Below, in pieces: positions 1 through 7,837 of a stretch of 54,835 bases of DNA. The stretch is taken from the NCBI GenBank assembly GCA_000434395.1, contig FR878802.1:1-54835 (forward strand), in the 5' to 3' direction. The stretch's first letter is position 1; every line of letters begins with the position of its first letter. The stretch comes from Clostridium sp. CAG:568. Lineage in GTDB: Bacteria; Bacillota_I; Bacilli_A; RFN20; CAG-288. The notes below the pieces were generated by a model. That model saw only the letters and a list, made by a program, of their open reading frames with translations. It was not told the DNA's origin and did no database searches. The position numbers and the translations under genes are program-made.

Positions 1-789
1 TGCACTAGAGAGTTTTTTTCTGTATTAGCGACTGATTTCTTCTATTGTTTCGTCACTCCGTATGAATCACAAAGTTTAATTCTGTCTGGAATGATTAAAA
101 TAGTTTGTTGCTTTATGGCTTTGATGATTCTAATCATTAGAAAAGGAATCTTCTATTCATCGAATCAGGAACAAGAAATGGCTTTGATGTCAAACTTGTT
201 AGACAAAGAAAGAGAGCAGTTTGAGAAAAGTAGAGAAAATATAGATATCATAAATTCTAAGTGCCATGATTTAAATCACCAATTATCCAAACTAGAAGGA
301 AAGATAACAGATGAAGAACTATTATCTTTGAAAGAAGCTACTTCCTTCTATGATTCAACCATAAAAACGGGTAATGATGTAGTAGACTCAGCAATTTACG
401 AGAATCAACTGATTTGTCAAAAACACAACATCAAATTAACTTGTATGTGCGATGGAAATCTTTTGAATTTTATGGAAAAGACTGAGTTATATTCTTTGAT
501 AACAAATGCTTTGTCTAATGCAATCAAAGCTGTCGAGAATCTCCCTGATGATAAAAGAATTATCGATTTTACTTTAGCCAAGAAGAATGGAATTATATTA
601 TTAGAGATTGATAATTATTTTGATGGTGAAATCAAATTCAGTTCTTCTAATCTTCCAATATCGACCAAAACAGATGGGAAGAACCATGGCTTTGGGTCTA
701 AATCAATTTCATACATTGTCAATAGATACAACGGAACATTATCCTATTCTACCGACAATCAAATATTCAAATTACTTATTTCATTTTAA
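1..789 (+). CDS. AgrC-like (HPK10) sensor histidine kinase, 5' end outside the window
   Basis: The reading frame is open from base 1, so the N-terminal membrane sensor lies upstream; a hydrophobic segment just after the first in-window Met is probably its last transmembrane helix. The cytoplasmic part has a coiled linker, a CHDLNHQ H-box with the putative phospho-acceptor His, an N-box (NALSNAIKAV) and a glycine-rich G-box (HGFGSKSI), the GHKL ATPase layout of AgrC/HPK10 kinases. It is clearly paralogous to the kinase at 22371-23705 over the whole kinase core (shared TGN, DNAI/SNAI and HGFG blocks). Such kinases usually pair with LytTR regulators; the partner is not visible here and may lie upstream. 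It converges on a lipoprotein-GH3 operon, as the second kinase also lies beside one. Confidence 0.88.
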   Translation, partial: CTREFFSVLATDFFYCFVTPYESQSLILSGMIKIVCCFMALMILIIRKGIFYSSNQEQEMALMSNLLDKEREQFEKSRENIDIINSKCHDLNHQLSKLEGKITDEELLSLKEATSFYDSTIKTGNDVVDSAIYENQLICQKHNIKLTCMCDGNLLNFMEKTELYSLITNALSNAIKAVENLPDDKRIIDFTLAKKNGIILLEIDNYFDGEIKFSSSNLPISTKTDGKNHGFGSKSISYIVNRYNGTLSYSTDNQIFKLLISF

Positions 790-817
790 AAATCCTAGCC
801 GCTGAGCTAGGATTTTT
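788..817. terminator. Bidirectional intrinsic terminator
   Basis: An 11-bp perfect stem (AAAATCCTAGC with GCTAGGATTTT) closes a short loop and is flanked by A and T tracts on either side. It sits between the convergent kinase and the small membrane protein gene and could serve both. Confidence 0.8.
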
Positions 818-835
818 AATTTCAATGTTTCTAAT

Positions 836-1267
836 CTACTTTTTATTCCCTGGTAAGAATAAAACAACTATTTCAGTTATAGTTCCAATAAGGAATAATA
901 TCAAGAAAGTCAAATAGATTCCAAGATTTCCTCCAAACCAATTAACACCGGTCATCAAGTCTGCTAGGGGGTAGCAAGCAAGATATAACTGTCTTCCACA
1001 TCCAACTGAATAGAATGCGACAGAAACTAATGGTGCATAATCATTGATGTACTTAAATCTAACAAAGAACGATATTATTCCTATCAAGCTTCCGATTAGA
1101 AACATGATGAATGCAAATGTTCTCGAATAGTCTTCAATCTTCAATTCACCCGGATTAATAATCAAATAAGGGATCGATACGATCAACATAAACAAAGATA
1201 TTCCAAAAGATAAGTATTCAATCCAAGAACAATCTTTTGAAAAAATATTCTTAAAATAATTCTTCAT
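836..1267 (-). CDS. Small four-helix membrane protein
   Basis: A protein of about 143 residues with four hydrophobic segments (roughly residues 15-37, 48-70, 76-100 and 112-138) and no recognised domain. I start at the ATG at 1267, reading MKNYFKNIF, because a GGAGATG site lies just upstream; an earlier in-frame start would overlap the glycosidase gene. It is the last gene of the lipoprotein-GH3 operon, 4 bp after the GH3 stop, so it is probably co-transcribed and might help that membrane-bound enzyme. The GH3 at 24573-27470 has no equivalent gene after it. Function unknown. Confidence 0.75.
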   Translation of the reverse strand: MKNYFKNIFSKDCSWIEYLSFGISLFMLIVSIPYLIINPGELKIEDYSRTFAFIMFLIGSLIGIISFFVRFKYINDYAPLVSVAFYSVGCGRQLYLACYPLADLMTGVNWFGGNLGIYLTFLILFLIGTITEIVVLFLPGNKK

Positions 1268-1271
1268 TTGA

Positions 1272-4178
1272 TTACATCTCCTTTTTCTTTCTGTTTTCCA
1301 AGACTTCGAAAGTAACATCCAAAGCTAAGAAAATGCCAGTAACGCTTCCTAGCACTGAAATGACACTGATAATTCCTGTTTCCCACCAGCTAGCACCTGT
1401 ATCGATGACAACATCATCACCAGCCATAGCAAAATTACGTGAAATCGTATAGAAATAATGTTTAGCGATGGTTCTAGCTTTACCCCAAAGATGACCATCT
1501 TTATCCTTTATCAAAGCATTCTTCAAATCAGATGTTCCTCTAGTCTCATCATTATTGAACTGATCGATTCCAGCATCAACGGATTCATTAGTATATAGAT
1601 AATATCTACTTCCTTTAGATGAATCTGTCATAGCAACACCTTTGAATCCCCATTCGTTTCTTAGTACTTGAGTCATAGTAGCTGGATCCATAGAAACAAC
1701 ATTAAATCCAACCCTAGTATTTGAAGTCATCGTACCCAATGATCCACCTTTGGTAAAGCTTCCTTCAAATCCTTTCAAAGGTCCTTGTCTATAGGTTTGC
1801 TCAGTCATGATAGTTGAATTACCATTTCTCCAAGTTTCTTGATCGTTAGCACAGAAATGCTTTACATAAGTGGTCAAGCCTTTTTCGGTAGCAGCCTTAG
1901 TTTGAATAGACCCGACCAAATATGAAAGGATAGTATCTTCGGAATAGTATTCATAGTTTCTTCCTGCATATGGTGTTCTATGCATGTTAGCTCCGAATCC
2001 ATACACTCCGTTTTGACCTACAGCCATTCCATCCTCAGCCATGAATTTTCCTCTCAAAGCGATAAGTTCATCGTTGAATGTCGAAGTCGCAACTACTTCA
2101 CTGACATGTGAGAATCCGACATTTGATTGAATTCCATCTGGTCCATCAGCAGCTGAGGTTTGAGGAACTCCAAGTTCTTCAATAGCGTCATTTCCAAACT
2201 TTTCGCCACAAATCTTTGCTAATTGAGTCGGAGTCAATTGATCGATGAATTTATCCCATTTCTCATCGTCTTCATAAGGAACATTGCGCATATCCTTCAA
2301 AGTGATCGGAGTCTCATATTTCTGTGAAAACTTATACGAAGTCACATCAGGTGCATCGCTAGGTTTAACATAAGTATGACCTTCCAAAATAGTTTTAATT
2401 TGATCGTTGACGGTCAAGTTTTCAATTCTAGATGGATATGTATTCCAATCAGATCTAGTCAAATAATTGACTGTATCTTTCATAAAATAATTTATATCCA
2501 TATCGTCGAATTGGTTAGATACTATATTTCCAGTATCAGGAGATTTAGCGTAAGTTATATTATCCAAAGAAGACAGAGTAGTTTTAACTGCATTTTGCTT
2601 ATTTCCGGTTACTATTTGTCCATCTTGATCAAACAATCCAGAAATGCCTTGTAATGCCATAACATTATTTAAAGCATCATGACAATCTTTTCCAATACTG
2701 AAATAATAATCTCCTGGATCAAAAACATAGCAACCTTTCTTTGTTGAATCAGCTCCGTTAACAGCCTTATTATCATATGTTGCAAATAAATAATCATCTG
2801 CGGTTATAGTTATGGTCTCACTCTCATTTGCTTTAAGGTTCTTCGTCTTTCCATAGCCTATAAGCTGTATAGCTGATTTCTCTGCATTTCCAGTGGTATA
2901 AGGAAGTGAAGCATATAGTTCTACAACATCCTTACTCTCTCCAGAATAATTATCGCTTCCCAAATTGGTAACTTTGACTTTTGCCTCGACCACATGTTTG
3001 TCTCTATTCCACTGTATGCTTTCAATTTTTTCTTCAAACTTAGCATATGAGATTCCATATCCGAAAGGATATGAAATTTCATCCGCATAGTTCCAAGCAC
3101 CATTAGAAGCATAAGATCCAATTGTATTCTTTGCATTATTCTTTCCTTGAACTTGATCAAAGTATCTAGTCTCATAATACTTATATCCGATATAAATATC
3201 TTCTGCATAGACTAAATATTTATTTTGACCTGGTTCAGTAACATTTGAATAATTGAAGGATCCAAAGTTTCTCATAGCCGGTGAAGACAATGAGTTTGTA
3301 GCATATGTATCAACAGTTCTACCGCTTGGATCATATTCACCTTTCAATACTTTAGCTACACCTTCAAATCCAGTATATCCTGGATAGCCTATCCAAAGAC
3401 ATGCATCAACTCCTAGTGACTCTAATTCACCAACTTCCATCGTGGTAGCTGTATTCAAAAGAACGACAATCTTTTTGAATCCACTGGCTTTAGCCAATTC
3501 GATGGTTTCTCTTTCTTCTTGATGAAGTGAAAGCATCCTAACACCTTGATTGTCGATAGGATCTCCGTTTTCATCTGCCCCATTGTCTTGGTTTGAATCG
3601 CCTTTACTAGCAAAATCTTGCTGTTCTCCTGAAAATCTACCCAGAGTGATCAAAGCCACATCGTTATATTGACTGAAAGAAGACTTCATTCCATCATCGT
3701 AGAAGTCCTTTCCGACTTCCCCGATGAATCCACGACTTCTTTTCACAGTCGAGTTCTTCAATGCATTATAAACATTATCATTTATAGAATATCCTTCGTT
3801 CTTCAAGGCTTGATATAATGAAACAGCTCCGCCTTCTTCAGTTGTGATAGATCCTCCAGATGCACCCTTGAATATATTGTCTGCACTAGTTTTACCTAAG
3901 AGTGTCATCTTAGAACCAGCTGCAATTGGCAATGCATTATTGTTGTTGAATAAAAGAACAGATCCTTCAGCTTGAATTTGAATTTCATTCAATCTCTCTG
4001 CTTTTCTCATTTCTTCAATTGAAGAATAATCAGAACTTTGGGTATTAGGTTTTGATATTCCAAGGAAAATATCTACTTGTCCTGAATTTTCAAATGCGAG
4101 AATTCCTGCATAAGAACAAAGTGCAGTCAAAAGAGCAAATGTTCCAGTAAGTCCCCTAAACAACTTGCTTTTTTTCAT
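1272..4178 (-). CDS. Membrane-anchored GH3 glycosidase with swapped domain order
   Basis: A 968-residue glycoside hydrolase family 3 protein (beta-glucosidase/xylosidase type). The domains are in the swapped order known from some rumen Firmicutes beta-glucosidases. The GH3 C-terminal domain comes first (about 50-330: SEGSVLLFNN, VVLLNT, GVDACLWIGYPG, SGRTVDTYA). A fibronectin-III-like domain follows (about 370-510: YPFGYGISY, DVVELYAS). The (beta/alpha)8 catalytic domain is last (about 620-905: ADGPDG, GRNYEYYSEDT, YVKHFCANDQE). The nucleophile is predicted to be Asp852 in GVAMTDSS. Hydrophobic helices near 7-29 and 932-957, each with a basic cytoplasmic flank, suggest that both ends are anchored and the catalytic part faces outward. 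The start has a GGAGAT ribosome binding site. A lipoprotein gene lies 18 bp upstream. Substrate cannot be told from sequence. Confidence 0.92.
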   Translation of the reverse strand: MKKSKLFRGLTGTFALLTALCSYAGILAFENSGQVDIFLGISKPNTQSSDYSSIEEMRKAERLNEIQIQAEGSVLLFNNNNALPIAAGSKMTLLGKTSADNIFKGASGGSITTEEGGAVSLYQALKNEGYSINDNVYNALKNSTVKRSRGFIGEVGKDFYDDGMKSSFSQYNDVALITLGRFSGEQQDFASKGDSNQDNGADENGDPIDNQGVRMLSLHQEERETIELAKASGFKKIVVLLNTATTMEVGELESLGVDACLWIGYPGYTGFEGVAKVLKGEYDPSGRTVDTYATNSLSSPAMRNFGSFNYSNVTEPGQNKYLVYAEDIYIGYKYYETRYFDQVQGKNNAKNTIGSYASNGAWNYADEISYPFGYGISYAKFEEKIESIQWNRDKHVVEAKVKVTNLGSDNYSGESKDVVELYASLPYTTGNAEKSAIQLIGYGKTKNLKANESETITITADDYLFATYDNKAVNGADSTKKGCYVFDPGDYYFSIGKDCHDALNNVMALQGISGLFDQDGQIVTGNKQNAVKTTLSSLDNITYAKSPDTGNIVSNQFDDMDINYFMKDTVNYLTRSDWNTYPSRIENLTVNDQIKTILEGHTYVKPSDAPDVTSYKFSQKYETPITLKDMRNVPYEDDEKWDKFIDQLTPTQLAKICGEKFGNDAIEELGVPQTSAADGPDGIQSNVGFSHVSEVVATSTFNDELIALRGKFMAEDGMAVGQNGVYGFGANMHRTPYAGRNYEYYSEDTILSYLVGSIQTKAATEKGLTTYVKHFCANDQETWRNGNSTIMTEQTYRQGPLKGFEGSFTKGGSLGTMTSNTRVGFNVVSMDPATMTQVLRNEWGFKGVAMTDSSKGSRYYLYTNESVDAGIDQFNNDETRGTSDLKNALIKDKDGHLWGKARTIAKHYFYTISRNFAMAGDDVVIDTGASWWETGIISVISVLGSVTGIFLALDVTFEVLENRKKKEM

Positions 4179-4196
4179 TTTATATCTCCTTATCTA

Positions 4197-5399
4197 TTAA
4201 TAAAGTTGAGCAGTGTAATCAACATAATCAAAATTAGCTGTTCCTTCAGTTACAGCAATACTTGTGGCTTTTGTATTAAAGGAATTCAAATATTCGCTAC
4301 CACTGGCATATTGTTTAACTTCTTGAGTTGTATTATCCGTGAATTGAGTATGAGTCTTAGCTGCATCGTCCCAGTTATCTGAATCAACATAATATTTACC
4401 ATCATAATTCATTGTAACTCTACTAGGAGCAGAAAGGCTTATATCAGACATTGAATCATCCAATTCATTGGCTGTTTTGGTATATGTTCCATAGAAGGAA
4501 AGAACATAATTTGCTCTTTCATTTCCTTGAACACCATTTCCTTCCTCAGGAAGAACTAATCCAGAATAAGAAGTCGAGTAAATGGAGAAGCAATAATGAG
4601 TCGAGTCCAAGAGATCCAACACTTGTTGATTCATAGTTGTCACATAATAATTATAGGTAGGTCTCACATTCATATAGCCTAAGGATGCGTTGCTCATGTA
4701 ACTACCTGTAATTGAGTATCCTACAGCAGAGGTTGAAATACTTGTTCCTTCATCTAAGGCTTCGGTTTTGAAGAAATCAAAGCTAGCTGCTGTTTTCGAA
4801 ACTGAAACATTAACAGGCTTAAAGGCAAGAGCTTTCATGAAATCTTCTTTGGTCTCATAGGTGACTTTATTAAAATAGGCACCTGTTCCAGTAACAGGAT
4901 GAAAGTTCTCTGAATCGACATAAAAGTTAGAATTGAAATTTCTTACTATTCTTGTAGGAGTAGCTAAAGATACATCCAGTGTATCTTCATCTAACTCATT
5001 AGTTTTTTGAGTACAGGTTCCATAATAACGAGTTACAGAGCTTTCACGAGCAGAACCAGTGGCATCGTTTCCTACATCAGGTAAAACCACTCCTGAAAAA
5101 CATGATGAATCCAAAGTCAAACAATAAGTGTTGTCTGAATAAAGTTGAATAGTTTCAAATGAAAAAGTGGTCCAATAAATTTGGTTTGTTGGTCTCATAT
5201 TTTGATACTGAAGAACAGCAGGTGAAATATAAGCACCAGTCAAAGTAACATCGGTAGGATCGTCTTTCTTTCCAGTGTTTTGAGAATTACCTACATTGGA
5301 ATTTGCTGAATTTCCATTAGTAGGCTTTGATTCATTGCAAGACATAAGTCCCAATAAAGAAGAAGACAAAAGAATAATTTTTAATAATTGTTGTTTCAT
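4197..5399 (-). CDS. Surface lipoprotein with two tandem ~165-residue repeats
   Basis: A 400-residue secreted lipoprotein: lipoprotein signal peptide with lipobox LMSC (Cys21), then a Ser/Asn/Gly-rich linker. The mature part is two homologous copies, about residues 54-210 and 230-400. Each contains G(A/S)Y-S, a VRPT/MRPT segment, SG(V/L)VLP, GN-x-GN/TG, YG(T)(C/Y)T with NELD, DISL/DVSLA-P(S/T)R and YVDS(E/D)N-[FW], so the gene grew by internal duplication. It heads the GH3 operon and is probably an extracellular binding partner, by analogy with solute-binding lipoproteins; it is not a recognisable ABC binding protein. A cre-like 14-mer lies just before its ribosome binding site. Family not recognised. 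Confidence 0.85.
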   Translation of the reverse strand: MKQQLLKIILLSSSLLGLMSCNESKPTNGNSANSNVGNSQNTGKKDDPTDVTLTGAYISPAVLQYQNMRPTNQIYWTTFSFETIQLYSDNTYCLTLDSSCFSGVVLPDVGNDATGSARESSVTRYYGTCTQKTNELDEDTLDVSLATPTRIVRNFNSNFYVDSENFHPVTGTGAYFNKVTYETKEDFMKALAFKPVNVSVSKTAASFDFFKTEALDEGTSISTSAVGYSITGSYMSNASLGYMNVRPTYNYYVTTMNQQVLDLLDSTHYCFSIYSTSYSGLVLPEEGNGVQGNERANYVLSFYGTYTKTANELDDSMSDISLSAPSRVTMNYDGKYYVDSDNWDDAAKTHTQFTDNTTQEVKQYASGSEYLNSFNTKATSIAVTEGTANFDYVDYTAQLY

Positions 5400-5411
5400 A
5401 TTACCCTCCTA

Positions 5412-5425
5412 GGTAATCGCTTTCA
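5412..5425 (-). promoter_or_regulatory. cre-like operator in the leader of the lipoprotein-GH3 operon
   Basis: On the minus strand this reads TGAAAGCGATTACC, which matches the CcpA cre consensus TGWAANCGNTNWCA at 13 of 14 positions. It ends 13 bases before the lipoprotein start codon, next to the AGGAGGG ribosome binding site. That position suits roadblock repression by CcpA or a LacI-family regulator. The same type of site precedes the second lipoprotein-GH3 pair. Confidence 0.6.
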
Positions 5426-5524
5426 ACCATAATTTCTTTCTCTTCTATTATCAATTGAATTAGAACAAACTGTTTATTTTTTATACTGAATTGTATACTC
5501 TTACAATAGTAATGGATTTAAATT

Positions 5525-6202
5525 ATGAGTAAAACAATAGAACAAATAGTATTCGGTAAATCTAAATTCAATAATGAAAAACTACTCAATTATGGATTTA
5601 AACAATATGATGATTCTTTTAAATTCGAAAAGAAATTATCGATTGATAATATGATGCTCATCCTCGAGATTCAATCAAACAATGTCATCAATTCCAAAGT
5701 TATAGATTTAGATGTCAATGAAGAGTATTTAAACTATAAATTCAGCAATAAACTTGGTGAATACGCCTATAAAATAAAAGAAGAAGTAATAGATATATTA
5801 GAAGATATTAAAGAGAATTGCTCTATTGAAACTAATTACAGATTCGATCAATCCAATCGAATCGATTCATATATTTGTAAAGCATACAAAGTAAAGCCAG
5901 AATTTCTAGGAAAATCAAATCCTAGTTCCGGTGTATATAGGCACTTAGAAAATAGAAAATGGTTTGGTCTTATCATGAACATAGACAAAAGAAAATTAGG
6001 TTTGAAATCTTCGGATGAAATAGAAATTATCAATTTGAAAATCACTCCTCAAATCCTAGAAGAAAAATTAAAATCAATCGGATATTTCAAAGCATATCAT
6101 ATGAATAAGAAATCATGGATTTCAGTATCTTTAGATGATTCTTTATCGGATGAAGAAATAATAAGATTGATTGATTTGTCATTTGATTTGACAAAAGACT
6201 AG
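5525..6202 (+). CDS. MmcQ/YjbR-like protein with N-terminal extension
   Basis: A 225-residue protein. The second half (about 115-222) has the YjbR/MmcQ layout: a HLENRKWFGLI segment, then ISPQ/ITPQILEEKL-like text, HMNKKSWISV and a closing acidic DDSLSDEEI helix. These proteins have a CyaY-like fold and are annotated as DNA-binding, but their role is poorly known. The first about 110 residues are an extra domain, also seen in other members, that I cannot assign. It is divergent from the lipoprotein-GH3 operon, with a 125-bp AT-rich gap between them that must hold both promoters. No neighbour suggests a pathway. Confidence 0.8.
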   Translation: MSKTIEQIVFGKSKFNNEKLLNYGFKQYDDSFKFEKKLSIDNMMLILEIQSNNVINSKVIDLDVNEEYLNYKFSNKLGEYAYKIKEEVIDILEDIKENCSIETNYRFDQSNRIDSYICKAYKVKPEFLGKSNPSSGVYRHLENRKWFGLIMNIDKRKLGLKSSDEIEIINLKITPQILEEKLKSIGYFKAYHMNKKSWISVSLDDSLSDEEIIRLIDLSFDLTKD

Positions 6203-6343
6203 TAAATATTGTGTTTATTACCTATTAAGTTGTTTTTTATTACTTGTTGCCAACTAAATAATTGTAAATATAAGTTTTACAATACATACTATAAGAAATT
6301 TCGACAGATAGATTTATAATAAAGCGTTAGAAGGGTGATAGTT

Positions 6344-7183
6344 ATGTTCAAAAGAAATAAAAAGAAATATCTCATCGCATTTGATATGGATGGGACTTTA
6401 TTAAGAAGTGACAATACTGTAGGAAAGAAATCTAGAAGGATTATAAAGAAATTAGTAAAAATGGGTAACTACGTCACAGTTGCTAGCGGAAGACCTGTTA
6501 GAGTAATCTTATCCTATTATGAAGACTTAGGTTTGAATGGACCAATAGTCTCATATAACGGATCTTTGGTATCTGATCCATCAGATAGTTCTTTTGTGCC
6601 ATCTAAAAGATTATTTCCTAAGGAAATCATTATCGATTTTCTTAACAAAGTCGGATACGATAAAATCGACAATGTCCTCATAGAAACTGAGAAAGCAATA
6701 ATATCAAAGAAAAAAGATCAGACTTTGCAAGGCTTTTATCACAAAGAAGGAATGGAAGAAAGAATTGGAGATGTCAGAACACTGATTGATGACGATTGTT
6801 TTATTTGTGTATTATCGATGGCAGATCACAAATTCGATGAAAGATTAGTGAACGCTGCTTTCTACTATCCTAATATGGGACTTAGATTTTGGGGTGGAGT
6901 CGAAAGCAATTTTTCCGAACTATATTGGTTAGATGTATCAAAGACATATGGATTGGAACAAGCAAGACAAAAACTGGGTTTATCAAAGGATCAAATAATA
7001 GTAGTAGGCGATGCTGATAACGATGTAGAAATGCTCACTGAATACCCCCATTCTATAGCAATGATAAATGGTGAAAACCAAGTAAAGAAAAGAGCGTCGA
7101 CTGTCTCTAAATACGATAATAACCACGATGGTGCTGCAATAGCAGTCTATGAAATGATAAAGAAATTAAGAAAAGAAAATTGA
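6344..7183 (+). CDS. Cof-type HAD-superfamily phosphatase
   Basis: A HAD hydrolase of about 279 residues, class IIB (Cof) type. Motif I is DMDGTLL with the nucleophile and acid/base Asp pair. Motif II is VASGRP, a conserved lysine lies before the late motif, and motif IV is VGDADNDVEML. The cap region sits between motifs II and III. Enzymes of this class dephosphorylate sugar phosphates, flavins or other small phosphometabolites in the cytoplasm; the substrate cannot be predicted. I prefer the ATG at 6344 to the GTG at 6335, because AGAAGGGTG is well spaced for the ATG. Monocistronic, followed by a strong terminator. Confidence 0.92.
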   Translation: MFKRNKKKYLIAFDMDGTLLRSDNTVGKKSRRIIKKLVKMGNYVTVASGRPVRVILSYYEDLGLNGPIVSYNGSLVSDPSDSSFVPSKRLFPKEIIIDFLNKVGYDKIDNVLIETEKAIISKKKDQTLQGFYHKEGMEERIGDVRTLIDDDCFICVLSMADHKFDERLVNAAFYYPNMGLRFWGGVESNFSELYWLDVSKTYGLEQARQKLGLSKDQIIVVGDADNDVEMLTEYPHSIAMINGENQVKKRASTVSKYDNNHDGAAIAVYEMIKKLRKEN

Positions 7184-7290
7184 AGAATATAATATCGACT
7201 AGCCTATCTCAATGAGAAAGAAATAGATACCTGCACTATAAAAGTAACATCACAATCAGATTTAAAGAAATTGCTTAAATAAAAAAAGCC

Positions 7291-7319
7291 AAAAAGTGAG
7301 GCCTTATGCCTCACTTTTT
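7291..7319. terminator. Intrinsic terminator after the HAD gene
   Basis: Perfect 12-bp arms (AAAAAGTGAGGC and GCCTCACTTTTT) around a 5-base loop. It works in both directions and ends the HAD transcript; the minus-strand gene beyond also converges on it. The 100 bases between the HAD stop and the hairpin hold no supportable gene. Confidence 0.85.
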
Positions 7320-7437
7320 CATTGAATTTAAAGCAGGTAAATAATAGCAATAATAACTAATGATATAACCTATAAAAAATCAAATAGAAATCAAGATATA
7401 AGCAGAGAAATTCCACTTTCTCTTCTTTCTTGCATTT

Positions 7438-7731
7438 TTATTCAATTAAATCTTTATATGGTCTAACAATGTCTTTTCTAAGAGCACTGATAGTTGAAGC
7501 AAACCCATAAGAAGCAAAATCAAAGAAGCCAAAGTTGTTGATCAATGAAAAAGCACCAATAGCTAAAAGGCAGGAACCACTTATAGCAAATCCATCACAC
7601 AAAGACTTGTAGTCACGAGACACTCCATAATAAACAGCTAAAAATATCGATATTCCTAATATTATACTCATCAAACCCCTGATTCCTATTTGACCATATT
7701 TTGAATTCATTATCTTTTTAACATTATCCAT
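7438..7731 (-). CDS. Small membrane protein, DUF3899-like
   Basis: A protein of 97 residues with two hydrophobic segments (about 19-37 and 48-66). A conserved-looking SG-x-L-x-x-IGAFSL segment is followed by a GFFDFASYGF loop, which resembles the DUF3899 family of short Bacilli membrane proteins. The start is supported by AAAGGAATAGG. It lies downstream of the phosphohexomutase on the same strand, but a terminator separates them, so it is probably transcribed alone. Function unknown. Confidence 0.65.
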   Translation of the reverse strand: MDNVKKIMNSKYGQIGIRGLMSIILGISIFLAVYYGVSRDYKSLCDGFAISGSCLLAIGAFSLINNFGFFDFASYGFASTISALRKDIVRPYKDLIE

Positions 7732-7787
7732 ATCCTATTCCTTTCTTCCTAATTATTTACTTTTTTCTTATAAAAAACCTATAAGAC

Positions 7788-7817
7788 AAAAAAAGCTATC
7801 AGTCTTGGACTGATAGC
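7788..7817 (-). terminator. Terminator of the phosphohexomutase gene
   Basis: The hairpin GCTATCAGT / ACTGATAGC (7795-7803 with 7809-7817) is followed on the minus strand by a run of seven Ts. It lies 20 bases after the stop codon at 7838. Confidence 0.85.
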
Positions 7818-7837
7818 AATTTTAATTCTTTTTGAAA

